Positions 1-11,845 of a stretch of 64,000 bases of DNA are shown piece by piece (within the stretch, counting starts at the first letter, position 1; every line of letters begins with the position of its first letter). The DNA is from Marsupella aquatica (Eukaryota > Marchantiophyta), in assembly GCA_973895155.1 (NCBI GenBank), contig OZ316893.1:22196001-22260000 (forward strand), given 5' to 3'. The notes beneath the pieces were generated by a model. It was not told the DNA's origin. It did no database searches and saw only the letters and a list, made by a program, of their open reading frames with translations. A program made the translations under genes and the position numbers.

Positions 1-249
1 GATGGGCGAGGATATTGAGATTAAGTTGACGATGATGAAATCTCACACAATGTTGACCATTTCATCATTCCAAGATAACCAAAGTTACTTTGCTTGACCA
101 GCACTGGAAAAAGGTGGAATGAAATCATTAAACTAAAAGGAATGGCAAACTCTGTAGTTCAACTAAAAAGAGAGGTAGTGTAATAAATTTCAGAAGTTTT
201 GTTTGTGAGTTTGGGCCTACATCCCTCTTTGAGTCTTTGTCCATTGGAC

Positions 250-900
250 ACTAATGCACATCAGGAACACCGTCCCTCTTAGTAGCCAGGTTTAACCTGA
301 TGGGCACCTTGATGGCTTGCCGGGCACGTAAAACCATCATATGATGGCCCCAAAACCGGAAGTTTGACGTATATTCGCCAAAATTCTCCCGAACTTCCCC
401 GGACCCCCCGCACACTTCCTGGACTCCCCCCGGTCTCCCCCAGTCCAAAGAGCCGGGCTCCAAATCCGGTTGGGACCGGGTCCGCGTTCGGGGCCCGGGG
501 TGAAGCTCTGGGGTCGGACCCGGATCCTGAACCAGCCCCTACCTGGCCCACTCCTGCGCCGAGACTCACCCCCCGGACCATACCCGGCCCTCTCCCAAGC
601 CGAGCCCCAACCCGGCCCCTACCCGGGCCTCTCCCGAACCAAGCCCCGACTCCACCTCCCACCTGGACCCCTCCCTGCTTGGTTCCCGGACCCAAACCGG
701 CTCCCCCCCGGACCCCGGGCAAGCCCACCTGAAACCGGCCCGGACCCCATCCCGAACCCGATCATTTCTCAACCAAACCTTTCCTGAACCCGGTCCCAAC
801 TCGACTAAACTGCTCCCGAACCCCTCCTAAACCCAGCCCGAACCCGGCCCGAACCTGTCCCGCCCTGGACTGCTCCCAAACCAGGTTGACGGTTTGCCGT
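250..900. repeat. GC-rich CCCGGAC-type low-complexity tract
   Basis: This stretch is made of loosely repeated C-rich words such as cccgga, ccggcccc and gaacccgg, with strong strand asymmetry (C on the + strand). It leaves open frames in several registers on both strands that encode only Pro/Arg/Ala- or Gly/Arg-rich strings, which is what a decayed minisatellite gives. No conserved domain, signal peptide or splice structure is visible. I call it a degenerate simple or satellite-like repeat and not a gene. The flanks (1-250 and 900-1500) show nothing recognisable. Confidence 0.5.
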
Positions 901-1499
901 TTTGCCGGTGTTTTTCGGCCCATTTGACGGGCAAGGTCAAACCGGGCTTAGTAGTTTTGGATTGCACATGAAAAATACCCATAGTTCACTGACCCCACAC
1001 TTGTCACCCACTTGCCCATATAGAGTGGCTTGCAAGTGGGTCCAAAGAATTCTCCTTCCGTTGACAAGTATTGTGTCCAAAGCAAAACATTTTTAAACCA
1101 GCAAAATCCGGGACAATTGGCTTGCAACTTGAGTTATAATAATAAGCATGTTCACAAGGACAACACTTGTACCTACTCTAGGAAGGCTGCTTGTGGCTCA
1201 GATTGGGCCATTTCTGGATTTGTAGTTAGTCAGCAAATAACCTGGCTAGGTAAGAGGAGTGCATGGCCTCCACTGTCTTTGCGGTAGGAAGTCTTCATAT
1301 TCATATAACCCAATTTTGAGTCCCAGTGTCATGTTCGGGAAGTGACCTGAGGCATCCAGGTGACCGGAAGGAAGGAGCCTACAAAACTGTAGAGTTGAGA
1401 TGCCCTAATTGAACTTTTAAAGTTTTGTGCCCTAGTATTGATGGGAGTGTTTTCTTCCAGAAAATGGACCGTGGCAGTTTATATGAAATTTAACCGTGC

Positions 1500-1955
1500 C
1501 CACAAAAACGGGGAAAATAACGGTCGGTCGGTTCGGGTCGAGAAAACCATTGCGCGGTCAGGACCCCCCGCAAACACGTTGGCGCGCGTTTGAACCGGTC
1601 ACAACGTCACAACAGCCGCCGATCCGCGGGAGGGCCTCTGGTTGGTACCGGGCAGGATGACCGTGCCGATGGGGGTACAACTCAACTCCAAACCGGGCTG
1701 CTGCCCCTGCTCCGAACAAACGGACAGAAAGGTCGCGACGTCGTAGTTCGCGCAGCGGGCGGCCCAGCCGGGCCGGCTGTGAGGCATGCCGCCGAAGCCG
1801 CCACAAACAGTCCATCTTGCCGCCAAAATTTCCGTCCGTCATATTCCCGGATTCCTCTGGTTTTTCCCTCTTTCGCCACGGAGGTGAATATCCGTCAATT
1901 CACCGGAAACATTCGCAGCGCTGAGAAACTCGTGCTTTTTAACGTGTTTTTTTCT
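1500..1955. other. GC-rich stretch, no identifiable gene
   Basis: A CpG-rich block with overlapping open frames on both strands, none of which resembles a known family. It could be the edge of a transposable element or an old promoter. I see no splice sites or motifs that decide this. Confidence 0.3.
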
Positions 1956-2026
1956 TTCCTTTTCTAGCTAAGGTGGCAATTGTAGATAATTATAAGAATG
2001 TTTTCTTAGATTAATTTTTGACTATT

Positions 2027-2665
2027 AGATGTCTCTAGATTTGAAGATATCCATCAGATGTTGGCTGAAAGTGGTGACAATTTTTCAGAGGTGAAATTGT
2101 GCAAAATTTTGCCACTATAAAGAAGACTACCCACATCCCCACAGTGTTCTTAGCTGAAGGCAAACCTTTGCCAGGAGCCAGTTTTCAAGTTTCCCACAAT
2201 TTGACAGACCCCACTAGTCCTTAAAATATCCTTAAATCTAGGGAGATCTAATTGTCTATCATTTACAACAATCCAGCAACTCAGAATTTTGAAGGTTCTT
2301 TCTTTTCTTGCAAAGGTGGCAAATGTAGGGAATGCTAAGAGAATTTCCTTCTCTGATTTTCTTAGATTAGTTTACTAGGGCTCGATCTCCATAGATTCAA
2401 GGATGCATATGACAGTCAAATTCTGGCCCAAAAGCATGGCCAAATTTTGCCTTGAAACCGAAAGCTGACCAATCCAACAGAGGATAGACCATCAACTCCG
2501 GAGCATGGCCAAATTTTGCTACTAGAGTTTTGCTACCCCCAGCGTTTTTACAGCTGCAAACTTTTCCTCAACTTGGGCAAAAAATTGCCAGGAGTCAGTT
2601 TCCCATTTTGACAGACCCTACAACCTACAATCTGGCAATGATTCTCAAATCTTGGGAGATCTAAA
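2027..2665. repeat. Two tandem copies of a small inverted-repeat (MITE-like) element
   Basis: Two related units lie head to tail. The first runs about 2027-2250 and the second about 2383-2665. Each opens with a word like gatctccatagattcaagg and closes with its approximate reverse complement, for example ccttaaatctagggagatct at 2230-2249. Inside, both contain a stretch about failing to fill 'ttttgcc' and the shared phrase 'agtttccca..ttgacagaccc'. The leader before each unit is also shared ('ggtggcaa.tgtag'). Short length, terminal inverted repeats and no coding capacity are typical of MITEs. Pieces of the same family occur near 13190-13450, 28115-28260 and 43195-43230. Confidence 0.5.
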
Positions 2666-3390
2666 AATGGGAATTTAATCTAAGAAATAAAAAACCCAAT
2701 ATATCTATTAGGGCATCTCAAATATGGCAAAAAAGATGACCTTACGGGCGGCCCGCAAAGCACTTGGGCACACCGAAAGTGGGTACACCCGGGCTGTTTT
2801 TGTTGGGGGTAGTCAACATTGAGTGGGGTCGCGGCGCTTGCATCGAACACTTGTAAGCCTGACCCTTGACTTTTGAAAGCTAGTCTGCACATTTTTGCCA
2901 ACCCATCCCTAAATCCCAGACGTGACTGGTCGGGCGCAACATTTGGTGCCTTCCAGTCAGGATCGTTGGCCCAACCCGGGACAATCTTGGGCATGGTCCC
3001 GCTAGCAAAATTTACTCCCTATTAGGGGGTCTCAAAATTAGGGCCGGTTCATCCTTTCGCGGAATGACCCTCATGTCCATAAGGGTGACCACGGGCTCAT
3101 TTCACAGGCATAATGTTTTTTGGGTTTTAACTTTTAGATGCACCAGGATACTAGTGCTCCGCTCTCCCGTCGAAGAACCGCACAGTGACATGTGTGCCCA
3201 TGAAAAAACCCTGTGGTGACAGTGTGCAGACCTGCCCTGGGGGATGCTGCACACCTTTATGGCCACGTCCGCCCAAACCTAACTCGGATTGCCGGGAAAA
3301 AAGCCACGGCCTATATTTGAGTCCCCCTATTGCATCTTCTCGTTTATACAATGGAGACATTCGTCACCTTAGCTGACAGGGAAAAACCTT
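2666..3390. other. Intergenic, nothing recognised
   Basis: Mixed-composition DNA with short open frames on both strands, none longer than about 104 codons and none with a recognisable motif. I see no RNA gene or clear repeat. Confidence 0.3.
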
Positions 3391-5017
3391 AAAAATCACG
3401 AGCTTCCCATCCTTCCGCGCGTTTCCGGTGAAATGACGGACACTACCTCTGCCGTGCTCCGGGAGAGAGACGCGTCCCCCTGCGTTCGTGTGGCGTTATG
3501 CCGGAAAGTCGTAGTGGCCTGCCCGCCGGGCCCGGCCCGACGAAACGGTGGAGCCTTTTGACTCTGCGCCTCTGCCAGCCAGAAAAACACTGCACTCGCG
3601 GTAACGACAAGACCGAAACGCGTCGAGCAGACCGACCGAGCATGTTTCTCATCCTTGTCCTGTCCTGCCCTGCCCTGCCCGGAGGGGCAGCCACCGGCTC
3701 TCTCGCCGCTCCGCAGCCTGACCGCGACCGTGACCGCGACCCGGCCCGGGCTCCCGACCGCCCGTCCGTCCGTTTCTCCAGCGGCTTCTTTCCGTTGTCG
3801 TCTTTGGCGCACATCGCGGGCAACGTGCCCACGCGACGGGCAGGGGGCGATTTCCTGAAATCCAGGATCCTAAGAGGAGAGGAGAGCAAAGTAGTGTACT
3901 AGTGTGGTTCGACTTATATTATTGGTAGTGTAGTGATGAGTATTGAGTGGGCTCGGAGGTGAGCGAGCAGAGTAGTGTAGCACACACTGCTACTGTAGTA
4001 GTTCGAAGAAAGCGGAGTGGTGCAGTGATGAGCTTGATGAGCTCTCTGCTCCGGCTGAGTAGTAGAGAGCGAGCGAGCGAGAGAGAGAACAGTCCGAACA
4101 GTGGCTCAGCGGTCGGACTGAGATCATCCAGAGTAGAGTGGAGTAGAGTATAGTAGTAGAGGAGTCAGAATTGGATTAGAGAGGTGGAGAAGGAACTGCA
4201 GACGCATTTTTGAGTAGTTCTTTGTGGTCTGCATAGCTTGCAGGTGCTCTGTCTGCCTGCCTGCCTCTGCTCTCGCTCGCTCGCGTGCTGGATTGGATTG
4301 TTGCTTGATTTGCTGAGCCGGGAGGCAAGAGCAGCAGTAGCAGCCAGCCAAGCCAAGCCAGTGGAAGACGACCGATTGATTGATTCGTTGGCTGGATTGA
4401 CTTGACTTTGGGAAAAGAGCAGAAAGCGGGTGGTTGCTCGTACCAATCGGAGTTTGGAGGCTTGTTGGCTCTTGAGCTGTGCAGGAGGAGAATCGTAGCG
4501 TCTCGGCAGCTTGGAGAGGAAGTGGACGAGCAAGCTGATGAGCTGAGCGAGTCCTGACGACGGACAAGCAGAAAGAGTGTAGGCTCTGATTGATTGGATT
4601 GTATGAAAAACGGAAACCAAGAAAGTATTCGTTACCCTCGGCCTTGATTGACTGGTCTTTGGATTGATAGATTCCGTGATTGGATTGGAGGAGAAACGAA
4701 ACGAGGAAAGGCAAGATTGAGAGGCAGTCGAATGAGAGAGGAGGGGAGGGGATGAGCGAGAGAGGGAGAGGCGAGAGAGAACGCTTGCATTGTGACCAAG
4801 AAGAGGAAGAGGGAGGCGAAGGAGGAGGAGCAAATCGGAGCCGCGAGAGGGGGAGGAGGATTTCAGGCGCAGCTGTAGCTGCAGGAACAAGAGTTGTGGA
4901 CCTCAGGGGAGTGGACCTCAGGGGAGGAGATCAACTTAAGCTCGACAGGCGAGAAGAGGAGCCAGGCTGGGATAATAGGCGGTACCAGGTTTGTGGAGTG
5001 CTATACTCCGCAGTGTG
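3391..5017 (+). promoter_or_regulatory. Presumed promoter and 5' leader of the LRR-extensin gene
   Basis: This region lies just upstream of the ATG at 5018. Its first 500 bases are GC-rich and CpG-rich. From about 3900 the + strand becomes strongly purine-rich (runs of gagcgagcgagagagag near 4065-4090, and GA-rich DNA at 4690-4860), alternating with CT-rich patches, as is common in long plant leaders. A TATA-like word (ttatattatt) lies near 3914-3923. If it is the core promoter, the leader would be about 1 kb, with many upstream ATGs unless it is spliced. The exact transcription start cannot be read from sequence alone. Open frames here are composition artefacts. Confidence 0.35.
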
Positions 5018-8000
5018 ATGCGGTGCATGGGCAGATTGTGGGTGGTGCTGCTGTTATGGAGCTCTCTACTCGGGTCGTTCGGTGCTCAAGGTCCGTTCCC
5101 TCGGCTCATTCTCTCGCAGCCCTGCATTCTTCCCCAATCTTCTTCTTTCCCAAATTAGCGTGTCCCTCTTGTAGGTCCAGCGCTGTAGAGCAATCATGGG
5201 AATCCAAAGGATTGAAAATGCGTACTGGGCAAATTGATCCCCGAATGATTAAATTAAAAACCATCGAACAGGATGAGTGTGACATCGTAAGAGTAGTAAA
5301 GTATGAATCTCGGCGAAGGGCAGGGTGAGGACGGGGTAAGCGTGTTGTCTGAATCTGGGCGAAGGGAAGGGTGATGACATGCTTGAATCAGTTTGGAAGA
5401 TTGAGAGCAAGCTGTTCCGGATTACAGTTGTGGATCAAGAAAGGACCATCCGAGGAATGTTGAGGGGTCAGAGGTCGCAATCCGATGCGGATGAGTCCCG
5501 CTCAGAAGCAACGCATTCAATTAGATAGCAGGCCCACAGTTGTAGCGCAGGAGGGGGCGTCTGTAAGGGCATGCTGGTGACGTCAAGGTGGTAGTCAGAG
5601 TTGATAGTATGCGTAGGACTAGTGATGCAAAGGAAGAACAACACATTCATTGGTCATACTCTTAAAATCTTATCGTAGTTGTCAGATTGGGAGGTGCTTG
5701 TTCTGTAATTCCTCATGGCATGGATTGCAACGCAGCTGGGATCGTAGCATTGGCCATCACGCCAAACTGGCCGTGCCACTTGGCACGGTGACATCGGGCT
5801 TTTTGGGACTAGATTGAGTTGAAAATTTGGGCTGTTCGATCCAGTCCAAGTGTGAGTGTTGTCGTTCATGCTCCTGGGGTGTCGCGTGGTGCCCACAGCC
5901 AAGCACTGGCAGATTGCACATGGATTCTAATTGATAGGTGAGCGATTCTTGGGATGTGATCCGGTATGATGTGGTTGAAAGTACACTTGCTCAGCTGCGT
6001 GGGAGTTATGGGAAAGGGTGGACTCGTCACGTAAGTGCTCAGAGGGGACTCCCGAGTCCCGACAGACTCAGACGGAATTCGACTGCTACTAATCAAGTGC
6101 AAAGAATTTAGCTAAAGATTGAGAACTAGATTAGAATTTTCTCCTCAGACATGAGAGACCTCGAGACCCGGGACCTCGTTTGTAGTGATGCATTTATGTA
6201 TCCGTTTGCGACGGTACACATCCCTCTTCGCGTTTAGTATTGTAGTCTGCTACTGTACGTGTACGTTGGAGAACAAGATTTCGTCAGACTCGAATGGTTT
6301 TTCTCATTGGAACGGACAGTGAACGGGCATGAAACTTGCTTTTGAGTTCAGGAAGTACGTGTAGAGAGAGATATTGACATTTGGAACAAATTGGGCATGT
6401 TTTCTACCAGGACATCAACAAGGTCAAGGGGAAGATAATTGGCCATGGTGGGGGGGGTCCCATCCTCCAGGAGTGGGAGACCATCCGCCTGGAGTGGGCC
6501 ATCATCCGCCTGGAGTCGGGCACCATTCGCCTATCAAAGATGCCATCTGGGGCTTGCAATCATGGGCAAAGGTCATCACGAAGGACCCACTAGGCATCAC
6601 GAAGACATGGGTGGGCGATAATCCCTGCTCTAAGGACTATCCGTGGACGGGGGTTTTCTGTGACACTGACAATACAACAGGGGAGCCAGTTGTTGCTGCC
6701 ATTGACCTGAATCATGCACAACTCGGTGGGATTATCTCGCCAGAGCTGGGCTGGGTCGAGACTCTCGCGCTCTTCCACATCAACTCCAATGAATTCGAAG
6801 GCACCATCCCGTCAACGTTCAAGAAACTGGGGCTCCTCTCGGAACTGGATGTCAGCAACAACTTACTGTCGGGACCGTTCCCCAGGGTTGTTCTACGGAT
6901 GCCAATGCTTTTTTATTTGGACATCCGCTTCAACAGATTTACGGGACATCTTCCTAAGGAGGCTTTTGATCTTCCCCTCGATGCGTTTTTCGTGAACGAT
7001 AATTATTTCGAGGGCACCATTCCGGAGAACTTTGGCATGTCTCCTGTCTCGGTGGCGGTGTTGGCGAACAACTACATCTCTGGAGGAATTCCCAAGTCAA
7101 TTGCCAACATGTCGAGCACGTTGAACGAGTTTGTGTTCCTAAATAATAAGCTGGATGGCGCACTTCCCTCTCAGTTCGGCTACCTCGACCAGTTGGTGCT
7201 TTTCGACGTGTCTTTCAACAATCTGAGCAGCCCGCTGCCCTCCACTATTAAGAACTTGCAGAATCTGGCTCAATTTGACATCGCCCACAACAGTTTTTAC
7301 GGAACTGTGAGCGGGGGCTTGTGTAAACTTCCCAGTTTGGCGAATGTGACGATCTCGGACAACTACTTTCTGGGTGAGGATCCATCTTGTGCTCAGCTCG
7401 CTTCAAGGGGTGTAATTTTCAATGCCCAAGGAAATTGTTTCAGTGACTCCGCTTCCTTTCAGAAAGACAACCAGACTTGCACCGCCTTCTACAATAATCT
7501 CTACCCACCTTCCCCACCCCCTCCACCTCCTTCTCCCCCGCCTCCATCTCCTCCTCCTCCATCCCCACCTCCGCCATCGCCTCCTCCACCATCGCCTCCT
7601 CCCCCTTCACCGCCCCCACCATCTCCTCCTCCCCCATCCCCACCCCCACCATCTCCTCCTCCCCCATCCCCACCCCCACCATCTCCTCCTCCCCCATCTC
7701 CGCCCCCTCCCTCCCCACCTCCGCCATCTCCTCCTCCGCCATCTCCTCCTCCACCATCACCTCCTCCGCCATCTTCTCCCCCTCCATCTCCTCCTCCGCC
7801 ATCGCCTTCACCGCCACCTCCTTGTCCTCCTCCTTCTCCACCTCCGCCACCTCCTTGTCCTCCTCCTTCTCCTCCACCACCAGCATTGCCTCCATGTTCT
7901 GATTTTTTGCCACCACCACCACCTGAATGGTCCAACCCTCCACCTACATGGCAATACCCCACACCAACGTGGACTGCTTCGCCTCCGCCGCCATCCTGGG

Positions 8001-8254
8001 AAAACCCTTCTCCTCCACCCCCAATTTGGCACGAGCCTTCCCCTCCGCCCCCTACTTGGGAAGCCCCTCCTCCTCCAGACGATTGCCCACCACCATCACC
8101 GCCTCCTCCATCTCCACCGCCTCCTGTATATGCACCGCCACCTCCTTGCTCAATGGGTCCAGGGGAGAATTGGCCCCCATATTTGCCCCCACCTCCCCCA
8201 TGGGTGGTACAGTCACCTCCTTATGGTGCTCCTTCTCCACCCAGCCACTACTAA
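5018..8254 (+). CDS. Leucine-rich repeat extensin (LRX), cell wall protein
   Basis: Two exons: 5018-5090 and 6411-8254 (phase-1 intron 5091-6410, gtccgt...ctaccag), giving 638 aa. Exon 1 encodes a textbook signal peptide, starting MRCMGRLWVVLLLW and ending near GSFGA/Q. Residues about 42-63 hold a short HPPGVG-type repeat. An LRR domain follows (about 70-387), with the N-cap cysteine pair CSKDYPWTGVFC and the LRX hallmarks DLNHAQLGG, ALFHINSN and LDIRFNRF. The C-terminal ~250 residues are extensin: about 17 SPPPP units, then PPP-W repeats. LRX proteins are secreted. The LRR binds RALF peptides and the extensin part is hydroxylated, glycosylated and anchored in the wall. Few tyrosines are available for the usual cross-links. 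The start was chosen because the downstream frame has no Met before the LRRs and the phases match exactly. Family assignment is very sure; exon 1 is inferred but strong. Confidence 0.93.
5091..6410 (+). other. LRX intron 1 (1320 nt) separating signal peptide from LRR domain
   Basis: The intron has a GTCCGT donor and a pyrimidine-rich acceptor ending ttttctaccag. It is the only coding intron of this gene. It cuts one base into a glycine codon and isolates the signal peptide on its own exon. I see no gene nested in it. The short open frames inside are not protein-like. Confidence 0.7.
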
Positions 8255-8646
8255 GGTTGTGGAATGGAAAAATTCACGGAAGCATCATTAAGCCATTGCA
8301 GGTGCCTGCTGCAGAGCTGCACAGGAAAGATGTGGCTTGATAGAGGATGGCTCCTAAGGTGTATGCTTACCGGGAAACAGTTGTAAGATTGCGGCAGACA
8401 TAGATATCAGCGATGCAACGGTATAGTTTTTATATGCTGTGTTAGATTGTCGTGGGGAGGTCAAAAGCACGCCGCCCCTTCTGCTGCTCTGTATTCACTG
8501 TGCTGTAATCTAATTAATTTAACTCAGACTCATTCTTTGTCTTAGAACCCGTAGGTTGATTATTATAAACGATTGTCATTGGAAGATGCTTGGATTTCCT
8601 TGTGTGGAGCCTTTTCCACCATTGGTTGTGAGACTACTTCGTGATG

Positions 8647-8679
8647 AATAAAACTCTCCTTACTGCTCGGAGGAATAAA
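8647..8679 (+). terminator. Polyadenylation signals of the LRX gene
   Basis: Two AATAAA hexamers at 8647-8652 and 8674-8679 lie about 400 nt after the LRX stop codon. They are preceded by T-rich DNA, as expected for a plant 3' UTR. No other gene on this strand ends nearby. Confidence 0.5.
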
Positions 8680-8699
8680 CATCAGAATGATCGAGTCCT

Positions 8700-11590
8700 G
8701 GATTTGTGAGATTGTGTTCATTTTCTGGAGAAATTAGGTTCTTTTCTTTGATTCCAAGAAGACTTGACAAGTTCAGTTCTATGGTTAATGTCACTGAAGC
8801 GTGTTCCCAGTGTATGTGTTTGACTCCGAAGGAGTCCGTGACGTTTTGGTCATTTCGTGCTGCAACACAGCGACGTAATGATACTGCTCGTCTTGTGCCA
8901 TCTTGCTGTGCTTATCATTGTGAGCTGTAGCTTGCGTGTTAGATGATTCGATCTGAAAACATTACCTGTACAGGAAAGCTCTTTTGAACCATTGTTTTTC
9001 GTGTATTTGTGGATGGTGGATTTTCTCATCGCTGATGTTGATGTTCTCAGTCAGGGATTTGACCTGCATGCTAGTGTAGTGGCGTTTAGGCTCAATTTGG
9101 TAATCCTGCCCACCTCCCGGTTGGCCCGTCTAACCTCAGAGGTGTTCGGGGTTACCCAGTTCCGATTTTCTATTTATCCCTTCGGATCTGCAGTTTAATA
9201 ACATTGCAATTACCGAGTCCATGGCGGTGGGATAAAGAAAGCTGCCCAAAGGTCCTGAAACGACTCGAGCCAAGCTCTCCACAAATCATCGATAGATTCC
9301 GAAGGTTCTGCTAGTAAAGTTCTATTGTGAGGATTTGGATGTCGCCAATCTCCTCTTGTAAGCCTCTGAGTCATGACTATCCATGGGGTTATCCATTTTC
9401 CGGTTCTTGTGTCGGTTTTACTTTTAGGGAGTTTGGGTCGTTGGATTCAACAATTCAACGACAGGGGACATTTATCTCTTGTGTTGTTTATCATAGGTTC
9501 CTTATCATTGATCACCACCAGCTAGGGTTCAACTTTATAGTCCAGAAGGGGAAGGGTTCTATCAGCAAGTGAGAATTTGTTTTCTTGGTGGAGAAGGTAT
9601 GGTTTGATCGAGATCCGACTCATGGATAAAAGAATAGGTTGAGCGTTTCTGTAGCTGATTAGAGAGAGCGCCTTTGCCTCTTCCTTTTTGCATCGATTCT
9701 AAGCGTCATTCGGCCTTTGCCAGTTCAAGATACGGACTTGGGTTTCCCGGTCTCATTTTTTCCGGATATGAACAAATTTTTGGTACCCAGGACAAGGATA
9801 CTTTCTGACCTTTCTGACTCTTTCATACATTTGTATTCTAACTGAGACTGTCAATCGAGCATCGATGAGAAAATATTGTTCTGCTCGTTTACTTCTGAGG
9901 ACTGATTGAATATACTACATGGGGATTCCCGTCCTGGATCTGGTCCCCTGACATTTTTCGAAATGTCATCGCTGGACACGAAGTCTTTCCCCCATACAGT
10001 ACTTGTTCCTAAGCTAGTTTTGGACAGGAAAGTCCGTTGCCTTGCAGCAATTGCCAATTTTGGGAAAGGCAGTTTTTTCCAAAATTTGGAGTAAATGTGA
10101 AGGAGACGGGCCAGGGCGGGGCAGGAGAGGGCTGGGCCTTCTGAAGTGACACACTTTGTCAGGTAGGACTCTCAAATGCGTGGATTGAAACTTACTCCAA
10201 AACAGCTCGAAGAAACCAATCATGCGTACTTGCAATGGTTCTGCAGGAAAATGGAGTGACCTCGAATTTCCAGCATCCACTGCAATGAGGAAGCAATGCC
10301 CTCAAGTTCATCAGTGCAACCTGTACAAAGCTTCCCAGGGTGGGCTTCCATGTCCAAAAATAGATCTTTCGGATCTTTGTGGCCCAAAACAAGATGGATT
10401 ACTTTTGGTCCGGGCTCTTGTCATACATTCTTCAAGGCAACTGACCTCTGTCCGTATTGTGACGAAGACTTGAACGCCGACTATGTATGGTTCTAAGTGT
10501 TGACACGACAGGTTGCAGGGACACCGTTCATGTCCTGGACATTCGACTTTACTAGTTTCACTTTCCATATGGGAGGTCTGCCGACATTTACTGCGACACG
10601 ATGTACAACACTCTGAAGGATGCATCACACTAAATACAATCTGTTCCCAGAAATTGAGAAGGTCCACGGCTTGTGATCACGCTCAAATTGCAGTCAGTTC
10701 ATGGATTTGAACCAGCTGCAGCCACTTGCGAAGCAAACGCTTGGATTGGTCTTCAGATTCTCATATCTGGAGTCAATTAAGAGTACAAGGTACAATAATG
10801 GGGGCAGTTAATGACGATCACATTGTGCAGTTGCGATTGTGGTTCATGGTAGTTCTTCTCCTCGTCCAGGACAGCGGTTGCCCAGTCACTTAGCTTGTAA
10901 GTGCCTTTGAAAGCTTCTGTACTCTGCTTAGCCCGGCTGAAGGAGCCATGTGGACACTTTGGATCTGTGGTGCATGGTATTAGCATAGTCTGCAGATTTG
11001 TGGTGGTACTTTACTGTCCGTCAAGCTCGGTTCAACTATCTTCGTCCCAACGAAACTTCAAAAATGTTTCAAATCAATCGCTTGCTGAGAGTTCAATCAA
11101 TGGCATTTATGCAGCAGAAAGCCCATCTAATTCTCGGATGGGATGATCCTTGGCCAGAACCTCGATTTAAAACTGAAGGTTACAAGAAGAATCGTTTGCT
11201 GGGATTGCTGAAATGAATCGAAGCTCCAGAAAAGTTCACAGGATGTGAAAGCAACCAGCTGGTACGGCTTGGTGGCCCACGATGGACGTCAAAGTTTCCA
11301 ATGGCATCACCTGCACGAAAGGCTGACCATAGCAAATCCACTGCTGCAGAGGCCAATAAATATTGACAACACAAATATACGACACTACCTCAGCAAATTA
11401 TCGTTACAGATACGAGCTTGATTACCCATTCTTTGAATATCAGGAATGAATATCAGTTATGATGACAAAATCATGCATGACAAAATCGTGTATGATTCAT
11501 TTGACATATTTTCCCGTCTTTCATCTTTTCTTTTCATCTGCAAATTTTGGTGGGGCTCTAGAGTCAAGGTCTGGAGGCTTCACTCTAAAA
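8700..11590. other. Intergenic; weak coding-like patches, no gene called
   Basis: No gene can be assembled. Two patches look faintly protein-like. On the + strand at about 10296-10496 a frame ends in a cysteine-containing stretch (FKATDLCPYCDEDLNADYVW). On the - strand at about 10990-10777 a frame follows a possible acceptor (aatctgcag) and contains YKLSDWATAVLDEEKNYHEP. Neither joins to neighbours in phase, and neither matches a family I know. They may be remnants of a decayed gene. Confidence 0.25.
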
Positions 11591-11596
11591 GCCTAG

Positions 11597-11845
11597 GCTC
11601 CTACTTTATGACCCAGATGTGTTGCAAAGCTCCTACTTTATGACCCAGATGTGTTGCAAAATTGTCAAGCTGCAATATTGATTAAAGCTGAGAAGTACCT
11701 TCGAGAGATCTTCAGCATTTAGCTCTCTAAAGTGATACGAAAATGTAGCCCAAAGTTGTCAAGCTGCAATATTGATTAAAGCTGAGAAGTACCTTCGAGA
11801 GATCTTCAGCATTTAGCTCTCTAAAGTGATATGAAAATGTAGCCG
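11597..11845. repeat. Recent local tandem duplications (32 bp and 94 bp)
   Basis: A 32 bp unit (gctcctactttatgaccc...) is duplicated at 11597 and 11629. It is followed directly by a unit of about 94 bp (ttgtcaagctgcaatattg...) duplicated at 11662 and 11756. The second pair is almost identical, differing at very few bases, so the duplications are young. No coding content. Confidence 0.85.

Noticed and set aside
279-799. Overlapping Pro-rich and Gly-rich frames up to 149 codons
   Set aside because: All frames on both strands are open because of C-rich low complexity; no domain, start context or splice structure.
3396-4890. Frames of 134-241 codons on both strands upstream of the LRX gene
   Set aside because: They follow GC-rich or GA/CT-rich composition, conflict with each other, and lie where the LRX promoter and leader are expected.
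6374-6410. LRX translation starting at the TTG at 6374
   Set aside because: Non-ATG start without signal peptide; the spliced exon 5018-5090 gives an ATG, a signal peptide and exact phase.
7440-7962. Long Gly-rich and acidic (Glu/Met) frames on the - strand over the extensin region
   Set aside because: They are the complement of the SPPPP codon repeat; the + strand frame continues an established LRX protein.
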